Below are positions 53,364 to 61,348 of a DNA stretch of 64,000 bases, piece by piece. Numbering within the stretch: the first letter of the stretch is position 1; every line of letters starts with the position of its first letter. The DNA is from Acinetobacter calcoaceticus (GTDB lineage Bacteria > Pseudomonadota > Gammaproteobacteria > Pseudomonadales > Moraxellaceae). The notes beneath the pieces are model-generated. The model was not told the origin of the DNA, did not search any database, and saw only the letters and a list, made by a program, of their open reading frames with translations. The translations under genes and the position numbers were made by a program. The stretch covers positions 1,860,001 through 1,924,000 of the forward strand of contig NZ_LS999521.1 in assembly GCF_900520355.1 (NCBI RefSeq). Direction: 5' to 3'.

Positions 53364-54946
53364 AACCTAATGAATGGCTAACTTTGGGTTCGCATCTGAT
53401 TTTAAAACAATGGTGTGATGCATCCGATCGTAATTTTCAAAAACGGTTTAATGCGTTAGAAGCAACACAACGCCAAATTCTGCATTCGATTTTACAGACA
53501 TCGACTTTGGCCAAAGATAAAAAAGTTCAAAACTATGAGCAGTTTGTAAAATCATTTCCTGCGACACGTTACGGCGCGTGGCGAGAAGACATTCAACGTT
53601 ACCGTGAACAGAAACTTTCACTATCTACCAGTAAACTTGTTCGTTTCCAGCCGACGAGTGGGTCGAGTGAACAGATTAAGTTTATTCCATACACCAAGCT
53701 GTTTTTAGATGAGCTTGACCATGCGATTGCGCCGTGGATGGCGAGTTTATACCGTAAATGTCCGGAACTGAGTTCGGGAACGCATTATTGGTCGGTGTCA
53801 TGGTTACCTGAAAGCCAGCGTGAAGTTTTAAAAGATAAAAACTTAAATGATGATAGTGCGCTACTGGGTGTAGGTAAGCGAATTTTATCTAAGTTTACCC
53901 AAGCGGTTCCAAGTAATGTTGCATTTGCAGCCAATGCCGATGATGCACTCTTTGCCACGATTTGTTATCTGGTGGCAAACCGTAATTTAGCCATGATCTC
54001 GGTGTGGAGTCCAACGTTTGCGCTGCAATTGCTTGAACGTTTAGAGTCAATGCAACAGGAAGTTATTGAAGTTTTACAAAGTGGTTCATGGGGCAATCGT
54101 CAGGCTTCATTAAAAGAAGTGACTGCACCGCATAGTCCTGAAAGCGCTCAAGCCTTAATTGACAGCTCAAACGGCGAACAGATTGACTTCAAACAGCTAT
54201 GGCCTAAGTTAAGTTTAGTGTCGAGTTGGGATACCGCAGGTTCAAAAGCTTGGGCTGAAAAATTAAAAGAGAAATTACCCAGTGTTCAGTTTGAAGGAAA
54301 AGGTCTATGGGCGACGGAAGGCGTAGTGACTATTCCCTATAATGACCAATACCCGCTGGCGTATCAAAGTCACTTCTATGAATTTGAATATTTAGAGGGC
54401 GACAAACAAGGTCAAATCATTCCGTCGTGGCAGCTTAAACAAGGTGATGTGGTGAGCCCACTCATTACATCTGGTAATGGCTTGCTTCGTTACTGTATGG
54501 ATGATTGCTTACGCGTGACTGGCCTTATCGAGCAAATTCCGTGTTTTGAGTTCCAAGGCCGCCGTTTTGGTGTAGATCTGGTCGGTGAAAAACTCGCACC
54601 TGAAACTGCCCAGCAATTATTGTCGCAGTTAAATGAAACAGAATCTAAAGCGATTTCTTTACTGGCGATTGATACCGAGCAACACGTTAAGCCGTTTTAT
54701 TGCGTGCTTTTTGAAGGTGAAATTCATCACAGCATTAGCAATGAATATATCGACAGTATTTTGCGTCAAAACTTCCATTATGAACTTGCTCGCAACCTGG
54801 GACAGTTAGATCAGCCACAGATTCGTCAGGCCAATAATGGTTGGAGCGCTTACAAAAAACTGGTCATGTTTGACGGTATTATCGAAGGCAATATCAAGCC
54901 TGAGCCACTCAAAAAAGTCACCCTCAATAGTTTGGAACAACTATGA
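53360..54946 (+). CDS. GH3-family acyl-adenylating amide synthetase-like enzyme
   Basis: A 528-residue protein of the GH3 (JAR1-like) superfamily. ATP motif 1 is PTSGSSEQIKFIPYT at residues 98-112. The second motif region (GLWATEGVVTIPYND) matches the xTEG/SSE motif, and the third region is GNGLLRYCMDDCLRVTGL then PCFEFQGRR, with VGEKL of the hinge. Plant members adenylate a carboxylate and couple it to an amino acid; bacterial members are barely characterised. The usual GD in motif 3 is DD here. ATGA overlaps join it to its neighbours. Confidence 0.85.
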   Translation: MKPNEWLTLGSHLILKQWCDASDRNFQKRFNALEATQRQILHSILQTSTLAKDKKVQNYEQFVKSFPATRYGAWREDIQRYREQKLSLSTSKLVRFQPTSGSSEQIKFIPYTKLFLDELDHAIAPWMASLYRKCPELSSGTHYWSVSWLPESQREVLKDKNLNDDSALLGVGKRILSKFTQAVPSNVAFAANADDALFATICYLVANRNLAMISVWSPTFALQLLERLESMQQEVIEVLQSGSWGNRQASLKEVTAPHSPESAQALIDSSNGEQIDFKQLWPKLSLVSSWDTAGSKAWAEKLKEKLPSVQFEGKGLWATEGVVTIPYNDQYPLAYQSHFYEFEYLEGDKQGQIIPSWQLKQGDVVSPLITSGNGLLRYCMDDCLRVTGLIEQIPCFEFQGRRFGVDLVGEKLAPETAQQLLSQLNETESKAISLLAIDTEQHVKPFYCVLFEGEIHHSISNEYIDSILRQNFHYELARNLGQLDQPQIRQANNGWSAYKKLVMFDGIIEGNIKPEPLKKVTLNSLEQL

Positions 54947-56271
54947 AAGGGATAAAGCAATTTAATACTCGGTTTTTAACACTTCGACACGCCGTGTATC
55001 TTGGCATGTTGCTTGTGTCGAATACACATGCCATGACTTTAGACAAGGCTTTGTCTGCCAGCTTAAGACATGAAAGTCAGCTTGAGGTCAGCCGTTTAAG
55101 CGTGAATCAGTCAAGCGCTATGCTTGAACAAGCGAAACAGCGTGATGGACTTAAAGTCAATTTAGTCGGGCAACTTGACTATGAAAGAATAGATACGCCT
55201 TCACAAGTCCTATTTCCAACCGAAGGAAACCGTAAAGGTCGAAGTTTGCAATTGCAGGCGGATTATCCGATTTATACCTCTGGACGACACCGTTTAGGAA
55301 TTGATGTTGCCGAAAGCCAGCTCTCTGCACAAAACCAAGGGTTATCTGACCAAAGATCGGAAACCATTTTAAATACTGTGATGGTTTATACCGACGTATT
55401 AAAGAAGAAAGCCATTTTAGAACTCAGACAAAAGACCATGGCGAATCTGCAACGGTCTTTATATGAATCGAAGCGCCGTTTTGACGTGGGGATGATTACC
55501 CGCGCGGACTTGGCTCAGGTTTTGGCACAAGTTGCCCAAGGTCAAGCCGATATTACACAGGCGCAATCTAATTTGACCGTAAGCGAAGCACAGTTTTACC
55601 AAGTGACGGGTGTAACGCCTGAAAACCTTGCTGCAATTAAGAAACTACCCGCTATTCCCGCTAACTTAGATGAAATTTTGGCTCAAACCAAAAACCATCC
55701 AGCTTTAATGCGTAGCAAATATGAAAAACAGGCTGCCGAGAAACAATATGCTTTAACTAAACGTGAACTCTGGCCTACGGTCATGCTCACCAGCCGTGCC
55801 GGAAAGCAAGATGAAGCAAGCTATATTGGTTCTGAAAGTAATAACTATATGGTTGGGGTGCAGTTGAATGTACCGCTATACGATGATGGTTTAAATCGGG
55901 CCAATGTCAAAAAAGCACAAGCCGATATAGATTTGGCTAACCAAAAAACGCGAAGTCTTGAACTGGATTTGAATAAGCGTACCCGCACGACTTACGCGCA
56001 GCTTCAAACCATTCGACAAAATAAAGAAGCACTGGCAAATGCCATAGAGGCTGCGTCGATTGCCTTTGTCTACACACGTAAAGAGTTTGATGTTGGCACC
56101 AAAACCACGTTTGATTTGCTCAATACCGAACAAAAATTATTGGATGTCCAAACCCAAAAAACAGTCAATGACCAAGACGAAGTGGTGTTTGTCTATCAGT
56201 TACTCGACCAAATGGGGCGTTTAAATAATTTGGTGCCCGTACAGACCGCACAACAGGTGAATAATGAATGA
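54943..56271 (+). CDS. TolC-family outer-membrane channel of the GH3 cluster
   Basis: A 442-residue protein with a long N-terminal signal peptide ending at THAM, then the two-repeat TolC pattern: ALSASLRHESQLEVSRLSV, DQRSETILNTVMVYTDVLKKKAILEL, the second repeat starting KNHPALMRSKYEKQAAEKQY and VGVQLNVPLYDDG. It completes the adaptor and pump of the cluster. It overlaps both neighbours by ATGA junctions, so it is made together with the GH3 enzyme. Confidence 0.93.
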   Translation: MKGIKQFNTRFLTLRHAVYLGMLLVSNTHAMTLDKALSASLRHESQLEVSRLSVNQSSAMLEQAKQRDGLKVNLVGQLDYERIDTPSQVLFPTEGNRKGRSLQLQADYPIYTSGRHRLGIDVAESQLSAQNQGLSDQRSETILNTVMVYTDVLKKKAILELRQKTMANLQRSLYESKRRFDVGMITRADLAQVLAQVAQGQADITQAQSNLTVSEAQFYQVTGVTPENLAAIKKLPAIPANLDEILAQTKNHPALMRSKYEKQAAEKQYALTKRELWPTVMLTSRAGKQDEASYIGSESNNYMVGVQLNVPLYDDGLNRANVKKAQADIDLANQKTRSLELDLNKRTRTTYAQLQTIRQNKEALANAIEAASIAFVYTRKEFDVGTKTTFDLLNTEQKLLDVQTQKTVNDQDEVVFVYQLLDQMGRLNNLVPVQTAQQVNNE

Positions 56272-57428
56272 AAACAAATCCGCCACTTGCTGATAATACC
56301 CTGATTACCCGTGAAGCAACTTTGGCAGACGATCAGGCTTTAAGAGACTTGATTGCCGTACCCATGACCACCAAAGGGATTCAAATTAGCTTTCAGCGCG
56401 AACCGAGTTATTTTAAAGCGTCTGATATTGTCTATCGACATAAATTGCATGTTGTGATTGAAGACACCGAGAGTCAGAAGCATGTCGCTTGTTATAGTAA
56501 TGGTCATCGCCCATGTTATGTCGATCGGAACGTTCAAAACTTACGATACGCTGGGGATTTGCGAGTAGACCACAATTATCGTGGGAAATCACTGGTTAAG
56601 GTTTTAGCAAAGCATGTAAAACAAACCATGCATGAACCGAATTATAGCCAAATGATTATTTTTGATGATAACCATGCCGCACGCGCTGCCATACAAACGG
56701 GCAAAACGGGAATGCCTGATTATTATGATGAAGGGCTCATCGAGACATTAAGCCTGACCGACACGGGCGCAAAAAGAAAAATCACGGCTTTCTTAAAGCA
56801 GATTGATAAACAGAATAATCTTCAAGAGATCCGCACCTGTGTTGCCGAAGCTCAGCACGTGGAAGCTATGAACCAGTTTATTAGCGACATGGCCGAGTTT
56901 TATAACTTTATTCCTGCTTATAATTTTGAAGAACTTGCCCAAGGGCATCAGTATTTTTCAGGAATAAAACTCTCGGACTTTTTGCTTTATTTTAAGGGTG
57001 AAAAACTGGTGGGCATGTTTGGCTTGTGGGATCAGCACAGCATTAAACAAACCAAAATTTTGCATTACAGTTCAGTCATTGGAATTTTTAGACCCGTTTA
57101 TAACTTGCTAACTCCAATTACTAAGGGTATGCGTTTGCCTAAACTTGGCGACTCTATTCAGTACCATGTGTTACATACGCTTATGTGCCATCCACAAGAT
57201 TTGGCGTTGCATCATAAAATGCTCGAAGATGCCTATAACAAATCAAAGCAGCAGGGCGTTGGTGTGGTGAGCTTTACGCTTTCCCATAAAGACCCGCGCT
57301 ATCAGCTAAACCAGTTTTATAAAGGTGAACGCTTAACAGGAATGCATGGTTTTATTAGTTATGAAGGCGACCCACGACCACATTTTGATAAAAACCTGAT
57401 TCCATATCTAGAAGTCGGACGTATTTAA
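56268..57428 (+). CDS. GNAT-like protein, second of the GH3 cluster
   Basis: A 386-residue protein with two GNAT-like halves. The first half (ITREATLADDQALRDLIAVP and DLRVDHNYRGKSLVKVLAKHVKQTM with the R-G-K-S phosphate loop) is a clear acetyl-CoA-binding core. The second half (ISDMAEFYNFIPAYNFEELAQGHQYF onward) is divergent. Last gene of the run; a terminator follows 28 bp after the stop. It could N- or O-acylate the product of the GH3 enzyme (inference). Confidence 0.75.
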   Translation: MKTNPPLADNTLITREATLADDQALRDLIAVPMTTKGIQISFQREPSYFKASDIVYRHKLHVVIEDTESQKHVACYSNGHRPCYVDRNVQNLRYAGDLRVDHNYRGKSLVKVLAKHVKQTMHEPNYSQMIIFDDNHAARAAIQTGKTGMPDYYDEGLIETLSLTDTGAKRKITAFLKQIDKQNNLQEIRTCVAEAQHVEAMNQFISDMAEFYNFIPAYNFEELAQGHQYFSGIKLSDFLLYFKGEKLVGMFGLWDQHSIKQTKILHYSSVIGIFRPVYNLLTPITKGMRLPKLGDSIQYHVLHTLMCHPQDLALHHKMLEDAYNKSKQQGVGVVSFTLSHKDPRYQLNQFYKGERLTGMHGFISYEGDPRPHFDKNLIPYLEVGRI

Positions 57429-57456
57429 TTTAAAGCTTGAAGTGATACTTTGAATG

Positions 57457-57477
57457 AAGCCCACGAAAGTGGGTTTT
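57457..57477 (+). terminator. rho-independent terminator of the GH3 cluster
   Basis: AAGCCCAC-GAAA-GTGGGTTT with a GAAA tetraloop and short T run. Confidence 0.8.
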
Positions 57478-57660
57478 GTCATTTTGAATATGATTGATGA
57501 AGTTGAAGATCCGTTTATAAAAGAAAATATAGCAATAATTTATAATATAATTATTTAATTTTTAATGGAAAAGTATTTTAATTTTTATTGAAGCATAGTC
57601 ACTAAACGTACATATAGCGCAACTACTATACAAATCGAAATTTAAGAACATGGTAGTTAA

Positions 57661-58632
57661 GTGATGAAAAAAAGTTTATTGGGCGGTCTTATTCTGTCTT
57701 TGTGTACAACTCCAGCTTTTGCACTAAATATTTTATTGGTTAACGATGACGGTCTAACCAGCAATGTCAAAGCACTCTATGATGAATTAAAAGCAAATGG
57801 TCATAGCGTACTTGTGTCTGTACCGTGTTCACCACAAAGTGGTCGTGGTGGTGCAATCGTCATGTATAGCTCAACAACCATTTCTGCGGATAATGATAAG
57901 CAAATTGCAACTGAAAACGGTTGTCACAATGGTGCTGCACCAATTGGCGCACCTGCGGCTGGAACCTTTACCAAAGCAGGTTATACCAATGGCGACTGGA
58001 ATTACACGCATGGCACACCAGTGATGGCAACAGTTTATGGACTAGATGTGGTTGCACCAAAACGTTGGGGTAAAGCACCAGACTTAGTTTTATCTGGCCC
58101 GAATGAAGGTCAAAATGTTGGAAAAGTCGTTGTACACTCTGGCACGATTGGCAATGTTCAGTTTTCGGCAGGCCGCGGTATTCCATCTATTGCATTAAGC
58201 GCCGATACAAACACGGTAGATGACAAAACTTTAAACAACCCTAACTCTGCAATTGTGGCAAAACAAACCGTAGTGTTATTAAAAGAATTACAAGCTAAGG
58301 CAGGTAAGGGCCAATTGTTGCCAAAAGGCATTACGCTTAATGTTAATTTCCCTAAAAATTTAACAACCAGCACACCTTTTGCTTTTTCAAAAATTGGGAC
58401 GTATGACTTATATAAATTGAAGTTCCAAGTAACCAAAGACAATAAAGGCAACAATCAATTTGGTCTAGGAATAGACGCGGCACCATCGGCTCCAACAGCC
58501 GCGCAAATGTCGGATGAAAGCGCCGTAATGCAAAGCAAAATTGCTGTAACTGCAATGCAAGTTGCTTACGACCAGCGACCAGCAGCTCAAGAATGGCTCA
58601 AAATTCGTTTAAAAAGCCTATTTAACAAGTAA
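57661..58632 (+). CDS. exported SurE-like 5'/3'-nucleotidase / acid phosphatase
   Basis: A 323-residue SurE-family phosphatase with an added signal peptide (MMKKSLLGGLILSLCTTPAFA). Metal-site motifs: NDDGL near residue 29, GRGGAIVMYSS, GTPVMATVYGLDVV and SGPNEGQNVGKVVVHSGTIGNVQFS. Cytosolic SurE (about 250 residues) lacks the signal peptide, so this is a periplasmic version that may scavenge phosphate from nucleotides. The lipoprotein gene follows by 11 bp. Confidence 0.9.
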   Translation: MMKKSLLGGLILSLCTTPAFALNILLVNDDGLTSNVKALYDELKANGHSVLVSVPCSPQSGRGGAIVMYSSTTISADNDKQIATENGCHNGAAPIGAPAAGTFTKAGYTNGDWNYTHGTPVMATVYGLDVVAPKRWGKAPDLVLSGPNEGQNVGKVVVHSGTIGNVQFSAGRGIPSIALSADTNTVDDKTLNNPNSAIVAKQTVVLLKELQAKAGKGQLLPKGITLNVNFPKNLTTSTPFAFSKIGTYDLYKLKFQVTKDNKGNNQFGLGIDAAPSAPTAAQMSDESAVMQSKIAVTAMQVAYDQRPAAQEWLKIRLKSLFNK

Positions 58633-58643
58633 GGAGAAAGACC

Positions 58644-59288
58644 ATGAAACGTTGTTTGTTGGTTTTACTTCTTGGGCTTGGATTGGCGGCTTGTAATGAC
58701 AATGATCATGATGACCAAGTCTCAACTGAAAAACCTGCCTTAGCTCCGAGCTTAGATGTCGGTACTTATATTATTAGTACCGAAACTGAAGAAGAGTTAC
58801 CAATGGCGGGTAAATACTATTCTGGCGCAGATGGTTCTAAATTATTGGTTTTAGATGATGATGAAAACCGTGCCAAGATTGTGATGAGCTACGATGCAAA
58901 AACCAAAGCTTGGCAGAGCAATCAGTCTAATCAAGCGATGACCGTTGAATTAGCGCATTATGAAAAAATTGATGATCAGAAACTTTCAATTAATCAATTA
59001 GCCGGCACATACGATTTATCTTTTCCAGATGGAACAACGGTAAATGCCGAGGTCAATGCACAAGGCAAAATTGTCTCGAAAGACCCAAATTGTGTGTTTA
59101 CAGGTGTTATTAGTGAAAGTGCATTAGCGAATACGGCAAGCTATCAACTGACCGATAACAAGTGTGATGCGCTAAAAAACAACTCGAAAGGTTATGTTGT
59201 GGTGGATGAAGACTTAGAACCTATGAGTTTTAGACTCGTATCTGACACGGTTGCATCAAAAGATATTTGGGCATTTGCACAATCTTAA
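58644..59288 (+). CDS. lipoprotein of unknown function
   Basis: A 214-residue lipoprotein with lipobox LAAC (Cys17) and a His/Asp-rich linker. The rest (VGTYIISTETEEELPMAGKYYSGADG, then LAGTYDLSFPDGTTVNAEVNAQGKIV and DPNCVFTGVI) looks like a small beta-rich domain with two Cys. Co-expressed with the SurE-like phosphatase (11-bp gap), so possibly its partner. Family not recognised. A bidirectional terminator follows. Confidence 0.8.
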   Translation: MKRCLLVLLLGLGLAACNDNDHDDQVSTEKPALAPSLDVGTYIISTETEEELPMAGKYYSGADGSKLLVLDDDENRAKIVMSYDAKTKAWQSNQSNQAMTVELAHYEKIDDQKLSINQLAGTYDLSFPDGTTVNAEVNAQGKIVSKDPNCVFTGVISESALANTASYQLTDNKCDALKNNSKGYVVVDEDLEPMSFRLVSDTVASKDIWAFAQS

Positions 59289-59294
59289 AAAATG

Positions 59295-59328
59295 AAAAGA
59301 CAACGGATTCATTTCGTTGTCTTTTTAT
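59295..59328. terminator. bidirectional rho-independent terminator
   Basis: AAAAGACAACG / CGTTGTCTTTT with a 9-base loop, between convergent lipoprotein and HD genes. Confidence 0.85.
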
Positions 59329-59765
59329 TCCAACCTATCTTGTGCTGTTGAAACAATTAACATGGTTTGAAGATAATAATCTACACGTGATTGATTATTT
59401 TCCTTATGTGAGTTATGCGCATTAAAGGCTGCATCATGAAGTTTCACGATTCGAGCGATCGGATTCAAACTACAACGAATTAAATATTCTTCGCGTGTTT
59501 CAGTTTCCCGTTTAGTTAATGCATCAACGGCATCACGAACTTCTTTTCCGAATAAACTTTCGATTTTGTCTAGCGTAAGAGGTGTGTCTTCAACACTATC
59601 GTGTAGAAGGGCTGTAATAATATAGACTTCTGAAAATCGATGCTCAATTAATGAATTGACCACACCTTTAATATGGTAATCAAAGTAATCGTGAGAACCA
59701 TACTTTTGACCTTGATGAGATTCTTTTGACAATTTCTCTGCTAATTCAACTTTATTTTGAGTCAT
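59325..59765 (-). CDS. HD-domain hydrolase, small (p)ppGpp hydrolase-like
   Basis: A 146-residue single HD domain. HD motif LLHDSVEDT at about residues 53-61 and the N-terminal KESHQGQKYGSHDYFDYHIKGV (the His of RelA/SpoT-HD, with YF.H pattern) place it near MESH1-type alarmone hydrolases. The C-terminal KLHDAAFNAHNS region retains the third Asp-type residue; it replaces the usual RNL motif, so activity is uncertain. It has its own promoter upstream. Confidence 0.8.
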   Translation of the reverse strand: MTQNKVELAEKLSKESHQGQKYGSHDYFDYHIKGVVNSLIEHRFSEVYIITALLHDSVEDTPLTLDKIESLFGKEVRDAVDALTKRETETREEYLIRCSLNPIARIVKLHDAAFNAHNSHKENNQSRVDYYLQTMLIVSTAQDRLE

Positions 59766-60046
59766 TTTTTGCTCTTATCACTTTAAGTATATGACGCGGC
59801 CTAATTTGTGAGTTTGGTCGCTTAAATCACAAGTTTATACTGAATAGCCACTCATAAAAACTCTCTTTAATAACGGTAGTCATTCATTTTTATTTATTAA
59901 TTCTTAGTTGAGGTGGGCCAATCTAGAAATTAAGTTTTTGAAATTTTAAACTTTAACTTAATGATATAAGGGTAGATTAAAAATATTACTTAAGAATTTC
60001 CTTAATTATGTAATTAAATGAAAAACAATAATTATTTAAATAATTT

Positions 60047-60334
60047 CTAGCCAATTTCACATTGACACTTCAAATATTGAAGTTTACCATTTGCGGGCTG
60101 GCCTACATTGCCAGTCGGTTGTCGCAGACCGTATTAAGACCGCATCAGGATTATTTCTTCTGAGGAATAGTTTTGTGCGTAAGCTCCTCGTTCCCTCCCG
60201 TAGCGGTAGGACGGGAGAGGGACACCCTCGGGTGTGCTGGATGTCTTAACCAGTCTGCGAACCCTCTTCCGTTCTGCCACCATAATTCTAATGTCTTGGC
60301 AGAACTCCATATATAAGGAGTTGGCTTTGCACAT
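60047..60334 (-). pseudogene. P4-type Ash/Icd-like ORF remnant in a structured region
   Basis: A minus-strand frame from ATG 60334 reads MCKANSLYMEFCQDIRIMVA, then STPEGVPLPSYRYGRERGAY, and stops at TAA 60134-60136. The same frame continues YGLRQPTGNVGQPANGKLQY up to TAG 60047. The whole 96-codon frame recalls the small Ash/Icd-like proteins of P4-type phage immunity regions, interrupted by one stop. The DNA forms several hairpins (see the overlapping RNA entry), so the conserved unit may be RNA rather than protein. Confidence 0.4.
60096..60322. ncRNA. candidate structured (C4-like antisense) RNA region
   Basis: Hairpins at 60096-60116 (GGCTGGC / GCCAGTC), 60195-60217 (CTCCCGT / ACGGGAG), 60222-60235 (ACACCC / GGGTGT), 60271-60305 (GTTCTGCCA / TGGCAGAAC) and 60303-60322 (AACTCC / GGAGTT), plus long-range TCGCAGAC / GTCTGCGA (60122 and 60253). 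The layout resembles the phage P4/P1 C4 antisense-RNA regions. Strand and boundaries cannot be set from sequence alone. The 219-bp rest to the TetR start holds nothing else I can name. Confidence 0.4.
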
Positions 60335-60553
60335 CCATTATTTATTGGCAGCCTCTGCCAAAAGCTATAACGACACAGCTTAAAACATTTAACGCAGCTT
60401 GATCGCCGTAAGGCTTTTTCAGGCTTTAGCTCGTTATTACTTAAAACTTAGATAATTAAATCTTGAGATGTGCTGGGCACAGTCTTTACGGCTTTGCTAT
60501 GCCTTTTTATATCTCATTTATATACAACAATAATTTTTTATAACGGTAAAACT

Positions 60554-61108
60554 ATGCCACATTCAGATCTTCCATTTCGTGCTTTAGGCGTACTTCATTC
60601 AGCAAGATATTTATTTAACAAATACGGCTTCCACAATGTGGGGATAGACCGAATTATTGAGTCGGCAAACATCCCCAAAGCCACGTTTTATAACTACTTT
60701 CACTCAAAAGAACGTCTCATTGAAATGAGTCTCACTTTTCAAAAAGATGGACTTAAACAAGAGGTGATTTCGATTATCAATGTTCAAAAAGAATTAACGC
60801 TAGTTGAAAAACTCCGCAAAATTTATTACTTACACGCCGACTTAGATGGGCTTTACCATTTGCCGTTTAAAGCGATTTTTGAAATTGCTAAAACACATCC
60901 CAAGGCTTATGGGACCGTAGTTGATTATCGTAATTGGCTGATCAATGAAATCTATCATTTGCTTTTAAAAAGCAATGAGAATGCTTCAAAACAAGATGCA
61001 CACATGTTTTTGTTTGTGATTGATGGAGCAATGGTTCAGCTTTTAGACCCAAACAAACCAGATGAACGGAAGAGATTACTTGAGTATTTTTTGTTGGAGT
61101 TTGGGTGA
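60554..61108 (+). CDS. TetR-family regulator
   Basis: A 184-residue TetR protein. Helix-turn-helix LFNKYGFHNVGIDRIIESANIPKATFYNYFHSKERLIEMSL. ATG 60554 (MPHSDLPFRALGVL) is preferred to TTG 60470, whose added 28 residues look hydrophobic and unrelated. No neighbour obvious for regulation; the helicase on the same strand begins 240 bp downstream behind a terminator. Confidence 0.88.
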   Translation: MPHSDLPFRALGVLHSARYLFNKYGFHNVGIDRIIESANIPKATFYNYFHSKERLIEMSLTFQKDGLKQEVISIINVQKELTLVEKLRKIYYLHADLDGLYHLPFKAIFEIAKTHPKAYGTVVDYRNWLINEIYHLLLKSNENASKQDAHMFLFVIDGAMVQLLDPNKPDERKRLLEYFLLEFG

Positions 61109-61128
61109 GAGAACATTTTGATTGAAGT

Positions 61129-61170
61129 GCCGTACCAATAAGTAGGATTTAATACGTGGTACGGCTTTTA
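61129..61170 (+). terminator. rho-independent terminator
   Basis: GCCGTACCA / TGGTACGGC stem with a 19-base loop and CTTTT, after the TetR gene. Confidence 0.75.
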
Positions 61171-61348
61171 GATAATTTATCTATAAATATAAATCTATTA
61201 AAAAGAAATAAATACAAGATTAAAGAGCAGAATAAAAACTTAAGAGTTAATAAAACTATATTAGACTTTGGTGAATAGTTTGTTTTGTATACTATACGTA
61301 AAGAAAAAAATGTGATAAAAGTTCAAAAAAACAGCTATTTAAAATGTC

